DNA of 64,000 nucleotides from Adiantum capillus-veneris (taxonomy: Eukaryota > Streptophyta > Polypodiopsida > Polypodiales > Pteridaceae), in NCBI GenBank assembly GCA_014529385.2, contig CM043959.1, positions 13,362,809-13,426,808 on the forward strand. Reading direction: 5' to 3'. Of this stretch, positions 1-11,430 are shown in pieces; position 1 is the stretch's first letter, and the number at the start of each line of letters is the position of its first letter. A model generated the notes under the pieces. That model had not been told where the DNA came from. It made no database searches and saw nothing but the letters and a program-made list of their open reading frames with translations. A program made the translations under genes and the position numbers.

Positions 1-1
1 G

Positions 2-179
2 TGATGAAATCCTGATAATGCTGGTAAAATTCATTGGGCAGTCCATCCAAGCCTGGTGATTTTCTTTTCTTAAGCGTTTCAATAGTGCTCCTCAACTCCC
101 CCTTTGTGAGAGGTTGGTCTATCATTTTAGCCATAGATGGGGTCACCATCCTTTTCCTTATTCTGGCTATTTGGGCCAG
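2..179 (-). mobile_element. LINE (non-LTR) reverse transcriptase fragment
   Basis: The minus strand reads as an uninterrupted stretch of about 59 codons that matches the start of plant LINE reverse transcriptases. It contains MIDQPLTKGEL, then a run of K/R residues, then SPGLDGLPNEFYQ, which is the conserved early RT block of L1-type plant elements. The fragment is cut by the left edge of the window, so the catalytic YxDD block would lie outside. On the other side the similarity stops inside a perfect inverted repeat (141-201). No poly-A tail or target duplication is visible. It is a truncated copy and not a host gene. Confidence 0.72.
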
Positions 180-201
180 AATAAGGAAAAGGATGGTGAC
201 C
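141..201. repeat. Perfect 27-bp inverted repeat (foldback)
   Basis: Arms at 141-167 and 175-201 are exact reverse complements over 27 bp, separated by 7 bp. The left arm is part of the LINE RT coding sequence. The right arm is an inverted copy of it lying where the LINE reading frame should continue, so LINE similarity ends at the hairpin. A snap-back event during LINE reverse transcription or a replication template switch would explain this. Confidence 0.9.
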
Positions 202-1502
202 TTATCCTCTTTTTTCCTATCATTAATTCAAAGTTCTACTTCCTTCAAAAAAAAAAAACCTCCTGCATTAAGAAACACTGATGTAGCAAAAAGATTAGAT
301 TCTTTCCTGATGTGACAAAGGCATGAAAGTAGGGTTGGGGACACAATTGGACGAACGGCGAGAGTTTTTCTTCCTTTTAGCGAAGTCTCAGTTCAAAACC
401 AGTGCGTGATATATTGCCCTATGTGTGCAGAAAGGGGACAGTGTGTACCTATTGGCAGGTTCTCACATTTATTCATTTCTTTGCTAGCTTCTCGTTTGTG
501 AAAGCGGAAATGACGTTTTCCCCCTCTTGTGTTGAGAGAGAGATTTCGTGCTAGAAGTATTACTACTAAATTACGCTTCTACTACTAAATTAGGCTAAAC
601 AAGAGTGTAGGTTAGCACAAATTTGAACAATGATCACTAGGCATATCCATTGCTAGCCAAGTGTAGTCCATGTAGTAGCACAATTGCATCACCATATGTT
701 TGGTTAGTTGTTTCATCATTCTAAAACTCTAGAACAGAGGTTAGAGCACTATCCATGGAGAGATAGAGCAAGTCTATTGTAGAGCCATCCTTGAGCCCGC
801 TCTTCTTTTTGTTAATAACTATCATGCACAAAACTTTGTTCTTTTTTTTCTTTTTTTAACTTTAGACTCAAATCTTTTTAGAAAAACCTCCAAGTCAAAG
901 AAAACCTTCGAAGACGCTTTAACCTCACCTATGTCAGTTGAGGACGAATCCCATTGCACGGGTTGCTTTGAAGAATGGTTGTGGGACTGCACCTGTGTTT
1001 GGAGAGCATTTGAACTGACGAATAAGCATTTGAACAGAAGAATGAGCATATCTGCTTGCAGCAAAGTCGTTGAAGCAGTATAGCCACCCAAAACCAAGAT
1101 CATTAAAGGAGCAAAGAGTAGTGAGCACCATTCGGGAGCAATAAGGATGAGAGGAGCAGCAATGGGATATGAGAAGTGGGTTTTAAGTACCTCCCCATCT
1201 TGCAGTTGAATGCGATGGCAAGGTAAGCAGCAAGGTGCAGGCATGGTACCATCGCACGATTCAAGAAGCAAGTCACGTAGCCCAATGCTCCATGTGGACT
1301 TAGTCCGTCGCTCTACAATTCAAGGTGCAAGAGAGTCTCTAAGTGGGAGGCCGCATATGCTTCCATGTGGCACATAGCATCCAACCTTAATATAGGTACT
1401 AGTGGCTTAGACCGGCCTACCAACCCCATTCTAATGCCGCCGAGTGGTTAAAGAGAGTAGGAAAGAGCACCATCCACACATATTCCACACATTCCAAACC
1501 GC
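202..1502. other. No recognisable gene
   Basis: Open frames here, the longest on the minus strand at about 822-1271, show no domain, no repeat structure and no supported start. No microsatellite or transposon terminus was seen. Confidence 0.5.
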
Positions 1503-1798
1503 CCACATGTAAACAAAGCATTGCCAAGAATGCATTGTTTGTTGAGTTCAACATCTTGCATGATGCATGTTTATCAAAGCATCACCATGTTCAAGCCAAT
1601 GTGTACATGCCTCAACCCTTGCATCGATGTGTGGTTGAACAAACTCGGAAGGAGAACCATCCACATGTAAACAAAAGCATTGTTAAGAATGTGTTGTTCG
1701 TTGAGTTCAACATCTTGCATGATCCATGTTTATCAAAGCATCACTATGAGTCAATGTGTACACTATACCTCAATGCTTGCATAGGTGATCACAGTTGA
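1503..1798. repeat. Tandem duplication, about 158-bp period
   Basis: Two diverged copies begin with CCACATGTAAACAAA at 1503 and 1661 and continue through a shared stretch containing GTTGAGTTCAACATCTTGCA and TTTATCAAAGCATCAC. The plus strand stays open across much of both copies, giving an apparent 87-codon frame, but this follows from the duplication and shows no protein family. Confidence 0.85.
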
Positions 1799-3283
1799 AG
1801 GTAGCCCTATGTCTACATTCCCAAAAAAGGCCCATAGCTTCCTAGACTTGCTAAGGTTGGACATTGCATAAGTGTATCCCAAGAGAGACTACATCCTACA
1901 TCCTGGACAAGAACTTGTTGTGCTCCAATAGAATGTACATCCTCAACATGAAGCTCATCGGGAACTTGCGCTTGGATGATTTGGTTTAGGCCCCAATCAT
2001 AAAAGTGCAATGTTATAAAGCATGGTGATGCATCGATTTGTGAGGTAGAAAGAAGTGAAAGCATGTTATAGTGGAAAGCTATATGTGCTATCAAATAGCA
2101 TATCATCAAAAGGGGTATACGGCAATTTTTGTTAAAAAATTAATAATCTATGATAGATTATTATTTTAGATTGTACTCTCAAAGAGCTATCTAACAATAT
2201 ATAATATGATAAGAGATTCATATAACCTTGTATAGAAAATGTAGCATCATGTTTTGATAGTCATGTGTCCATGGACAACAACTTTTCAAACACCATAGCA
2301 TGATTCTACCCAAAAGGCTAGCCTTCTCCATAGCTCTGGTGTCATTATAGCAAGGTACCGACCACCATGGACCTATAATGCATTCAAGAATTCCTTTAGC
2401 TTCTTTTTATGCATCCCCACACGATAATGTTGGAGGCATTGCAAATATACATTGCAAATACTCTCACTCTCACCAAAATGAAAATATTTGCATCCTTAGA
2501 AAAGCATTATGTTAATGGAAACTTGTAGCCATCTTCCAACAAAGGAGAGCGTACTCTATAAGCTATCATAGGTCAAAATGATGCACAATTTATTCTTAGT
2601 TTTAAACACTTCAAAGTGTGCTAGGAGTTTTTTCCCCCCGCTTATATATATTCTCATCATTCTAGGGCAAGCCTTATCTTTGTATTAGCACACTCAATTA
2701 TACTACTTCTTGTGTTGTGTGCTCTAAATCTCCTCCATCTTCTCCATTATTGCGTGAATTATTGCACCTGCATTTCCAACAATTGGTCATAGTGGGCTTT
2801 GACATCCAAGGCAGCAATTCCAACACCCTTTCAGTTCACGTTCTCAAATTGAGATGCTTTCTTTGATCTCGAGGCCATAAAAAATGCGATTCGGGTTCAT
2901 AAGCAATTTCATACAAAAATAGGCACTTTGTAGTCTACAATGGGTTGTTGTATACAACACACATTAATTTTGTGTCCTTTTTCCTAGAATGAGCTGGACA
3001 CTTTCAGACAACTATTCAAGGTTGGTGGTTAGAGTTAGTTCAGACCAGACATAAGACTTCAGATCAAACAAGACAATAACTAAAGATAAAACGGGAACTG
3101 GAAAGACATTGACATTGGAATTGAGAACTGAAAATGGGGTTGTATTATTTAGATTAAATAATCGTATACAAATGTAGTCAATGATTTAATGACCCTGTTT
3201 AGATTTGGAATCTGAACTGGTCTCCACTAACTTTCCCTTGCCCTTGTTCTGGTTTCCTGCTATATATTGAACAATGGCTTGCT
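1799..3283. other. No recognisable gene; one short palindrome
   Basis: AT-rich sequence with no supported coding region. A perfect 10-bp inverted repeat with a 3-bp loop lies at 2141-2163 (TAATAATCTA, TGA, then the complement). It resembles the AT-rich hairpins of many miniature transposons, but no terminal inverted repeats or target duplication were found around it. Confidence 0.45.
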
Positions 3284-5725
3284 CTATTGTCGCATGTTGG
3301 GAACCAATATGGCCCTATGTCTGGGATTTGTCTTGAGTCTGATGCTGGTCAAATTGACTCTGATGTTCAATTTGGTTATAAGGATGGTCAACCTGACTAG
3401 TTGAACCACTACCTTGTGTGGATTGATTGCCTCCAGTTGTGGAATATGGAGGTGGTTGGTCATCATCTTCATCATCCTCGTCATCCGCATGACTAGCTCC
3501 GGTGTCCTCTTAGTCTTGGTCTTGGTCCTCTTGATCTTCTTCGTCTTCATCTATGTTCTGATTCTTTATGTATTCAATCGAATCTTGATTTACGAGCGCA
3601 CCAGTGTATTGTTCAATCTTCTCTTCTAAATCCAATTTTCATAGATTCTACAGATCTTTCATATTCAGTGTAAGGTTTCCTTTTGGATCAACAATGTTCA
3701 CTAAGGATAGATATATGTATTTTTCTGTCACGGCCTGTCTGAGAGTATGATGATTGGCCATCAAGGATTTAAGACCCGACTTTTTCTCCTCTAACCTTCC
3801 CTGTACCTTATCAGTGGCTTCTTCAACAAATCTCTTTTCCTCTATTAGTCTCTGATTGTCCTTTTGGAGTTTGGCAATGCCGTGTTGCTGGGATGCCATT
3901 GATTTTGGCTTCATTATTATGTTCAATGGCCATCTGCAACATCTTTTATCTCAACTCAATTAGTTCATCCTTGTGCTTTCTCTAATTCTCTTAGTCTCCT
4001 GAAGTTTAGTCTGAAGGGACATAACTGCAGATCCTGGAGCTTTCTATTGGGCTTCAACCAGTTGTCCCATAGCGTGGACAAGTGTCTCACAACCAGACAT
4101 CATCTTGGCTACACAACCATGGGTTATGGTATCCATATCTATTTGTGATGTTTCATAGGAAATGAATTGGGTTGGATAAGGCATGATTTCCCTATCTAGT
4201 TGTTGCACAACCATTTGCCATCCAATGGTTTGTGTTGAAGGTATTGCAGTGTATCTAGTTGCCTAATTTGAACTGGAGGTGCTGGAAGTGCCAACTGAGT
4301 CTTGAGGTGCACCTTGCCCGTGTGTATTGAGTAGTGGGGTTTGTTGGGTTCCATTAGTTTGTTTTTGTGCCTTGTATGGTGATGTCTGAGCTAAGTCAAT
4401 GGGTTTATCTACAGAGGCCCCTTGACCTGTAGTTTGTTCTGCTGGCTTGTTTGGTGTATGTTGTGTTAGTTTATACTTGGTTAGCAGGGCTACTGTCTTT
4501 TGCTCTTAGGTGGTTTGACTGGTGTCATTGGCTCCATCTTTTGATGTCCCTAGATCAGCTTGTGTTGTTATTCTTTTACCAGCAGTGATAATTGCTAGTT
4601 CAGTCATTCTGGTAGCCATTTTCTGTTCATGTTGCTGGTTAGGTGAATCCTATCCAGCACCCTCATTGGTGCTTGCTCTAGTTCCTATTCCCTTGTTCAA
4701 GACTTTTTCAGCATTAAAGTTGGGTGGGATGCAGGTTGCCAAATATAGAAATTTCCAAGCATACCATCCTTTAAATACATTCTGATTCCAAGTTTTTACC
4801 TTTGTTGTTTCCTGAACAGGGCTGCCATGAAGGAAACTTGCCAGATTGATCTTGTCTTTAGGGTCTTTCAGTCTCTTTAATAGCATTCCAAAAAAAATTC
4901 AGTGATGAATGCCGGGTTATTCTTCATACTAATGGCTTCACCGATGAACTTATAAATTGGTGCGAGTTTCAAAGCTCCAACTGGCACTCCTAGAGCTCCC
5001 TTTTTGCGTTTCTTGAGGGCTTCAACATCTTTGTTCATAAATTTGTTGACTTTATGAGCAATGCATGGCTTGGCCTTGTCATGGTAGGGAATTTTGAGAA
5101 TGTGTCCCAGAGCCACTGTTGTGACTTGAATCTCCCGACCATTATTCTCAGTAGAGCTTTTTTCTGGGTCAAATGTGCCTATTACCTGCTTGGCTAGGTC
5201 TGCGTTAAACTCCATTCTGGAGGCTTCCAGTACCACCTCTAGGTCCCAGAGCTTGAGAAATGCTCTCTCTTGTTGATGGAACACATATATTCCCTATCTT
5301 GGTGTGGGGTTATAGACTCTACTAGTTGTGTGTGTCACCTACTCAGTAATAGGTTGTGTGGCTTTGTCCACATTCTCCTCCATTTGTTCTGATAGTTTCT
5401 TTGCTTCAACCCTATCTTCATCCTCTATGTTGTCTTGTGAAGACAAACAAGCTGATGTGGTTGTAGAGAGAGAGAAGTCTAATAACTTTGGAGTGTCGGG
5501 TTTATGGTGGAAAGGTGTAGCAATGGATGGTGAAGACTGTGAAGGTGCGGAGCTTGCTGTGTGTGTGGCAGATGATGAAGGTAAAGCAATGTCTATAGGA
5601 GAAGTAAGGTTCACAATAGCTTGGATAGAACTGTAAGGTCGCGTACCTTTCACATAGTAATCTTTATACGCGCCATGAATGTTCCACAATCTTGCTCTCT
5701 TGGTTTTAGGATCATTGTTTGCCAC
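3284..5725 (-). pseudogene. Broken ORF of unknown function, probably retrotransposon-borne
   Basis: Read on the minus strand from 5725, several open blocks follow each other with frameshifts or stops between them. They are a Ser/Thr/Pro-rich N-terminal block (5339-5725, begins MANNDPKTKRAR), a compact block with LWDLEVVLEASRMEFNADL and ALGHILKIPYHDKAK (4877-5284), a block with WNQNVFKGWYAWKFLYLATC that resumes in another frame (4650-4886), a charged segment with coiled-coil character (3648-3926) and a very basic tail (3284-3550). The order globular, low complexity, coiled coil recalls the third ORF of Element II (41489-43736), but I see no clear residue alignment. No protein family is recognised. 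It may be the post-pol ORF of an old Tat-like element whose gag and integrase lie at 11.4-13.0 kb, with the 5.8-9.9 kb chromovirus between them. Confidence 0.4.
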
Positions 5726-5797
5726 GCGTCACTCATGCATTTGTCCAGCCGCCTACTTAATGCTTGGCAGATTCTACCCCGCGTTAATGATTGCTTA

Positions 5798-5985
5798 TGT
5801 AACATTTAATGCGCTAGTAACTTGTGTGTAGCGGAAATTGATAACATAGTAAGCATTTCTTTAAGAACAAGTTCCTAATGAGCATAGATAGAGTACTTAA
5901 TTTGAGAAATCAACATAGCAATTTACACCTAGCTAATTTGGCATTGACAATACTTGAAAAGAGAGAGAAATAGAACAATTGACAA
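5798..5985 (-). repeat. Element V 3-prime LTR (candidate)
   Basis: Starts TGTAACATTT on the plus strand and ends CAATTGACA, giving TG...CA ends over 188 bp. The first 185 bp match 9724-9908 with about 7 differences. It lies about 70 bp beyond the stop of the chromodomain frame, as expected for a 3-prime LTR on the minus strand. The LTR may be longer and one copy truncated, because the two copies diverge abruptly at the CAATTGA end. Confidence 0.6.
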
Positions 5986-6053
5986 CCGTTACGATAAAGA
6001 AAAAGAGTCTTATAAGACAAAAACTTTGTTCATTTATACATATTTACATTTGC

Positions 6054-6545
6054 TTACTCTAGGGAACCATTGTAAGCATTGACAAGGTTTAGGTTATCCT
6101 TTAACTGTATGCCTTGCATCCATCTAGCATTTTCAAAAGGATAATTTTTAAACTTGATAAGATATTGTTGGATAGTCTTACCGCCTCGTAATACCTTGTC
6201 TTCGTGTCGGAGAATGGACTCGGGCTACAACACCTCTTCTTGGTCCTCGATCTCCGATGGGTCTTCAATGATTCCTTCTTGAGGTGGATCTCCTTTGTAA
6301 GGATTTAATAGGCTCACGTGGAAAGCATTGTGCATGAGCCAATGGTTGGGCAACTTGAGTTGATAGGGCATCTCATTGATTGGCCCAAGAATTTGAAAGG
6401 GACCATAGTACCTTTTTGCTAGCTTAACATAGTATTTTTGGTGTCCTGTAGGATTCTTGCCTGTTGTGTGCCTTAATCGAGCCTTGGAAAACTTGAGTAA
6501 GACCCAATCACTTTGTTTAAAGGTTAGGGCTCTTGTGTGCTTATC
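6054..6545 (-). pseudogene. Element V integrase C-terminus and chromodomain
   Basis: Reading down from 6545 the minus strand encodes an integrase C-terminal segment with KRYYGPFQIL and LPNHWLMHNAFHVSLL. A tail follows with ESILRHEDKVL and then QYLIKFKNYPFENARWM, the core of a retroelement chromodomain, ending at a TAA at 6054-6056. One in-frame TAG interrupts the linker before PESILRHED. Chromodomains of this class target new copies to heterochromatin, so this identifies the element as a chromovirus. Confidence 0.75.
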
Positions 6546-7507
6546 AGCAGCAGCCTTTTGCCTTTGCTGAGAGATGGATATAGCATCTTAATCTTTTGGA
6601 AAGATTCTTGCAGGTCTTGGCTATATTCATCTGCACAACAAAGATCTTCCAATGTACTTTGAGTAGCAGGAAACTTTTTGATATTCCCTCTATTACCTCA
6701 AAAGGTGCTTTTCCTGTGGAAGTATGTACAGTGTTATTGTAAGCATACTCTACTAAGGGTAAATACTTATCCCATTGAGACTTTTGATCTACTTCTGTGA
6801 CATAAGCTTTTAGTAGATCAAGAGTTGTTAGGTTAGCTATTTCACTTTGGCCATCCGTTTGGGAATGATAGGCCAAAGAGAAGTTTAGCCTTGTACCTAA
6901 ATTCTCAAAGAGACCCTTCTAGAAGTTACTGGTCATTCTAGGATCTCTATCATACACTATAGACATTGGCAAGCCATGGTATTTGAAGATTTGTGATATA
7001 AAGAGGATTTCCATTTTGATGAGCTTTAATAGTCTTTTTGACAGGTATGAAATGTGCTTGTTTGCTAAATCTGTCTACTATCCTCAATATTTTTGTATTC
7101 CCATGGATAGACTTGGGCAATCCAAAGATAAAATCCATGGATATGCTCCCCCATGGTGAATTAGGGATTGGCAAAGGTTGAAGCAATCCAGGTTGCTTCG
7201 TTTTATCAAACTTTGTCTTTTGGCATTTGACACATTTTGAAACATACTCTTGTATGTTTGCTTTCATGACAGGCCAATAGAAATATGTTTCTATCCCTTC
7301 TAGGGTAGATTGAATCCCTCTATGCCCTGCATAAGGAGGAGCACGAGATTCGTACATTACTTTCTCACGTAGTGAGTTAGTAACGCATAGTCTATTGCCA
7401 TAGAGAAGATAACCATCTTGTAGGGTAAATGGTTCTTCCTTCTTCCCTAGTGCAAGGGCTGAAATCATATCTCTAAAATCAGGATTGATAGCGTACTCAT
7501 CTATCAT
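6544..7507 (-). pseudogene. Element V integrase: zinc-binding and catalytic core
   Basis: The block at 6950-7507 carries the HHCC zinc-binding part (YAGHRGIQSTLEG, then CVKCQKTKFD) and the first catalytic Asp region (SISMDFIFGLP). The second Asp region (YDRDPRMTS) follows after a frame change, with an in-frame stop just behind it. The block at 6544-6876 gives the Glu region (HSQTDGQSEIAN) and LPLVEYAYNNTVHTSTGKAP. Frame breaks near 6950 and 6880 show it is not functional. The residues expected of the D,D-E triad can all be found. Confidence 0.8.
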
Positions 7508-7517
7508 AGAAGATAGA

Positions 7518-7857
7518 TCATTGTGGGAGCCTCAATTTCCCAATTAAGGGAGTGAATGAGGCTTCTTTACCCTTGAGAGCACCATCGGTAGGTAGGACAT
7601 CTCCCATCTCATAGGCTTGGATGCCTAGCTTGGTGGCCAACTCTGTGGATATGAAATTGTGAGTAGAACTAGGGTCAAAGAGAATAAAAGCATCATGTTC
7701 TCTTACCTTTCCCCAAGCATGGCATAGAGGAGATCCTTTGTGATGAGCATCCTCTTCTTGAATTTCGACTAAGGTAGCTCTAGGAGGGCTCATTACGTGT
7801 ATTTTTGTGGGGGCAAGCATGATAGGCATGCCCTTGATCCTCGCACTTGAAACAACG
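7518..7857 (-). pseudogene. Element V zinc knuckle and aspartic protease remnant
   Basis: A CCHC knuckle (CFKCEDQGHAYHAC) is encoded at about 7816-7857. In a neighbouring frame, 7518-7829 encodes a retropepsin-like segment with FILFDPSSTHNFIS and ELATKLGIQAYEM. The usual D-S/T-G active-site triplet reads D-P-S here. The protease frame ends with LRLPQ at a stop and sequence leading to the integrase follows at once, so the RT/RNase H deletion junction lies near 7520. Confidence 0.7.
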
Positions 7858-8311
7858 GCGGTTATCTTTTCGATAACGCTCTAGATCTTCAGGAGAGAGT
7901 TTATTTTGCCTTTATAAACTCCCTTTTCCTTAGCTTTGTTGTTGCTGGGGTTGCCTTTGGGAGACTTTTGGACATTGTCCTTCCCCTTAGGCTCGTTACA
8001 GTCCTTGTTTCCGTGGGCTTAAGAGTTATGTTAGCCCCTTGTTGGAAGTTGATTCATGAAGCCACCACGGTATGGTGTACGACCACATATATGGTGCATG
8101 GCCTTTGGGAGTTAACATACTCCGCCATATCCTCAGTTAAACTCGCACAAAATTATTGTTTTTGCTCTCCAAAATCCATCTTTTTGAAGACAGTGGCTTT
8201 GAGATGTAAATCCCAAAACTTGTCTACATATTTGTGAATGGATTCTTAGGGAGAGAGCTTCAAGCTTCGCCATTCGGTGAGTACTTTGTCTTTGGCATCA
8301 GTAGCCAAAAA

Positions 8312-8920
8312 CTACTTCATGATGGAAGCTCTTAAAGCTTTCCATGTTCGTGGAGTTTCACCGTTTGCCCATAGGCTAGACCACCATTGCTTGGCGGACT
8401 TTTGAAAATACATGGCTACATGACGTAGCTTAGAGGACTCCGTGAAGCCCTCATCTCCAAATGCCACATCAAATTGTTGGATAAAGGCCAAGACTTTGTC
8501 TGTATCACCAAAAGTGCCATCGTACGTAAGGAAAGAGATGTTCTTTCCTCCCTCTTTGAACTTTTTGAGCTTGGACGACCTCTTCCAGGCGGCATAAGAT
8601 TTCCTATGGCCTCTTATTTTAGGTGGTTCAAGAGTTGCACCATCACTTTCTTCAGAAGAGGAAGAATATGAGGAGGATGGAGAAGAGGGTGACCTCTTTC
8701 TCACCTTTTTTTTCCCTTGTTCCTCCTTATCTGCACCATCACTTTCTTCAGAAGAGGAAGAGTATGAAGAAGATGGAGAAGAGGGTGACCTTTTTCTTGC
8801 CTTTTTCTTCTCTTGTTTTCTCTCGTCCCTCTTTGAATTATGTTTTAGATAAGTATGCCATCGTCTTCTCCGTTTAGGGGGTGTTGGAGAGCGTTTTGCC
8901 TGCCGTCTTCGTGGAGCCAT
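8312..8920 (-). pseudogene. Element V gag (capsid part)
   Basis: An open frame starting at an ATG (MAPRRRQAKRS) encodes a basic N-terminus and a duplicated Ser-rich acidic stretch (SSPSSSYSSSSEESDGA occurs twice, about 84 bp apart). A retrotransposon gag domain follows with FIQQFDVAFGDEGF and MYFQKSAKQWWSSL. The frame ends at 8312. Capsid-like sequence continues in other frames towards the zinc knuckle, so the original protein was longer. An upstream minus-strand stretch at 8974-9177 is basic and may be leader or the older N-terminus. Confidence 0.75.
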
Positions 8921-9704
8921 CTCCGTCGAGGTGGCAGGAGACTCACTTCTCTCTCATTCTTTTGGTGGGGGCTCTACCGTTGAAACTTGGGTTCTCCTTT
9001 GGGAAGGAGATGCGTCATCGAGTAGTAGATTTTTGAGCCCTTTGTATGGATCCTCTTCTTCTTCTCCCTTAACGGAGAGAGTCCTCTTTTGGAAGTCTCA
9101 CTAGGAGGCTTCCTAGGTACTCTTTCTTCTTGGTGGGGAGTTTGGAGAATACCCTGGGTGCACAATTGCTGTAGCACTTCACCTTGGAGGGATGGGTTGC
9201 CCAGGGCTTGTTGAAGCCAACAAGATAGTTTACACGCATAGGGGCATCATTAGTTGCTCTTTCATAGAAAAATCAAGCTATCAACATTCATTTTAATCTC
9301 TTTTCCTTTGTCAGCCATACTAGCAAATTTTTGGTGTAACTTTTACTTGTACTTTGGCACTTCAAGCCCTAGTTGCTACTCCTCTCTACCTTCAAAGATA
9401 AGCACTCAGGCATCTATACCCGTGGCTCGAGTATTACTAATTGTAAGGAATAGAAGAGAGGGTTCAAGAGAGCCAAGATAGCACCGGTTCATGTCAAGCT
9501 TCTAATAGCTCAATAATGGTTAAGCCATAGGTAGTAGGACTCCATTATTAAGACCATAGCTCTTGACGATGTCCCCGTTAAGTGCATAAAGCAGGCGTGC
9601 TTCAAGGATGAAAAATCCCTATTCTAGTTACTCTTTTGCAATTAATAACACCAACCATTTGTTGCACACTTGAGGACCTCTCTTCTTGAGCAAGAAAAGA
9701 GAAA

Positions 9705-9723
9705 CCAATAGCTCTGATATCAA
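9705..9723 (-). promoter_or_regulatory. Element V primer-binding site (candidate)
   Basis: On the minus strand the LTR end ...GTTACA is followed directly by TTGATATCAGAGC. This matches the plant initiator-Met tRNA 3-prime-end complement (TGGTATCAGAGC) with one mismatch. The position next to the 9724 repeat supports both calls. Confidence 0.65.
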
Positions 9724-9908
9724 TGTAACATTTAATGCACTAGTAACTTGTGTGTAGAGAAAATTGATAACATAGTGAGCATTTCATTAAGAACAAGTTC
9801 CTAATGAGCATAGATAGAGTACTTAATTTGAGAAAGCAACATAGCAATTTACACCTATCTAATTTGGCATTGACAATACTTGAAAAGAGAGAGAAATAGA
9901 ACAATTGA
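9724..9908 (-). repeat. Element V 5-prime LTR (3-prime part)
   Basis: Second copy of the 185-bp direct repeat, 7 mismatches from 5798-5982, immediately upstream (minus strand) of the primer-binding-like site. After CAATTGA it continues into unrelated sequence, so the outer end of the element is uncertain. Confidence 0.6.
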
Positions 9909-11430
9909 GGACCGGATTTACATGGAGTGGACGGTCCCCCTCCATAAAGGCTTTGTATTATAGCTTCTCCCATCAAAGGAGACTTTTGTACAATACAATC
10001 TTTGTGTTCCTTGATAAAACTAGTTGGTGTAATGAAGATGGAAGCTTCATATATCAAATTATGCTTGAAAAACACACGTAGTGTCCCTAGCCTTAGTCCC
10101 AAGACCTCACACACCTTCAAAAATGGTGAGAGCTAGCAGGGAATGAGGATAGATTGAGAGGAAGAAGAGGTATCTTACGAGAAAGAAGTATTCTCCTCAC
10201 ATAATCACTCTAATAGCATAGCTTAGCTTAGTAATTAGCATGGTAGAGGAGATGAGCATGCCATTGAAGCTTGTCTCTTGGTTGGATTTGCATTCCATAG
10301 CCAAGAGTTGTTGGTGTAGGCCTCTACTTTTCAATGCTTGGAGAAGGAGATCGAGTTCTTCTTGCACACATGAGTTGTGTGTGTGTGTGTGTGTGTGTGT
10401 GGCAATGAGTTAGAGTAAAATGCAGCCTTATCTCTCATCTTGGTCGACCCCTCTTGCTATTTGCTCATGTTGGCATCCCATTGGCCCTTGTAAAGCTTAG
10501 TCAATCACAAATTAGAAGCATAATTGCTAGCCTTGTGACATGTGTCCCCCTTTCCCCTTTTGTGAGAGCTTTAGGTAATTAAATAATTCAATTAAAACTC
10601 TCATTGGACCTCTTAGTCTTCTGACCAATAGGAATCAAGCAAGCCATTGGGATGTTGAATGCTCGTTGGACCCCTTGGTAGATTGTCCAATAGTCTTCTA
10701 GGGAGCTTAATTTCTATTGGTTCTTTCATCAAGCATTTTTTAATTGATTAGACTAAATTTACTCTAGCCTAATTCTCATTGGTCCACCTCTATGGCCATC
10801 CAATAGGATCTGAGGGAAGCTTGGGGGGGCAACTGGCCTAGGAGCCTGACATGTGTCAGTATTCCCTTTGTGTAAAGGGGGAGCTTTGGAGTGTGTGTGC
10901 GTGTTTCTCTCTCATCCCCTACTCTCATGGCTCGCCCCCTCCTTGATAGGGATGTGGGAAGACCTTTTAGTCTTCCCATGACCATCCAATTTTCCCCTAC
11001 ATTGGCCTTTGGACAATTGAATAAAAAATTAGGAACCTTAGCCTATGGAAGTCTTAATGGAGCTGAACCTTAGGTCTTTTAAGCGCCATTAAAGCACATT
11101 GCTCTTTTGCAGACTGTCCCCCTTTGGATCCCTACAAAGACCGGTCTGGAAGCCTTACCAATATTCTAGCTTTTACTCCCCTGATACTTCCCCATATTAA
11201 ATGATTAGTTTAACATGAGAAAATCATTTGGGAGAATTAGATATTAGTTTTTATGATGGCTTATAACCGTTAATGTTGTCAGACTTTACTGGTGCTAGTT
11301 GTGTTCAATTCAAAATTATACTGAAATTCTTAACAAGTTGAGTTACTGTCTGACACCCTTCCTGAACTAGCTCGATGTGGAATAAATTCAGAGGTTCATT
11401 TTCTAATTCAAAAGGGTATTGGTTCTTGAG
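9909..11430. other. Non-coding; a (GT)n microsatellite
   Basis: No supported gene. A (TG)13 run lies at 10376-10401. The text CCAATAGG and close variants recur (about 10624, 10690, 10800), suggesting degenerate LTR or other repeat sequence. An apparent minus-strand frame at 9740-10120 runs through the LTR and has no domain. Confidence 0.45.

Larger units (their letters stand above)
5798..9908 (-). mobile_element. Element V: decayed Ty3/gypsy chromovirus, internally deleted
   Basis: A minus-strand element in the order gag, zinc knuckle, protease, integrase, chromodomain. It is bounded by a 185-bp direct repeat (5798-5982 and 9724-9908, 7 mismatches). A primer-binding-like sequence abuts the 9724 repeat on the internal side. 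The reverse transcriptase and RNase H that should lie between protease and integrase are absent: protease-like sequence stops near 7520 and the sequence leading into the integrase begins within about 15 bp. The remaining ORFs carry several stops and frameshifts. No target duplication was found. Confidence 0.75.

Noticed and set aside
822-1271. 149-codon minus-strand frame
   Set aside because: No domain or repeat; overlapping frames of similar length exist in the same place.
2141-2163. AT-rich perfect palindrome as a MITE
   Set aside because: Only 10-bp arms, with no terminal repeats or target duplication.
9740-10120. 126-codon minus-strand frame
   Set aside because: Runs through the Element V LTR; no domain recognised.
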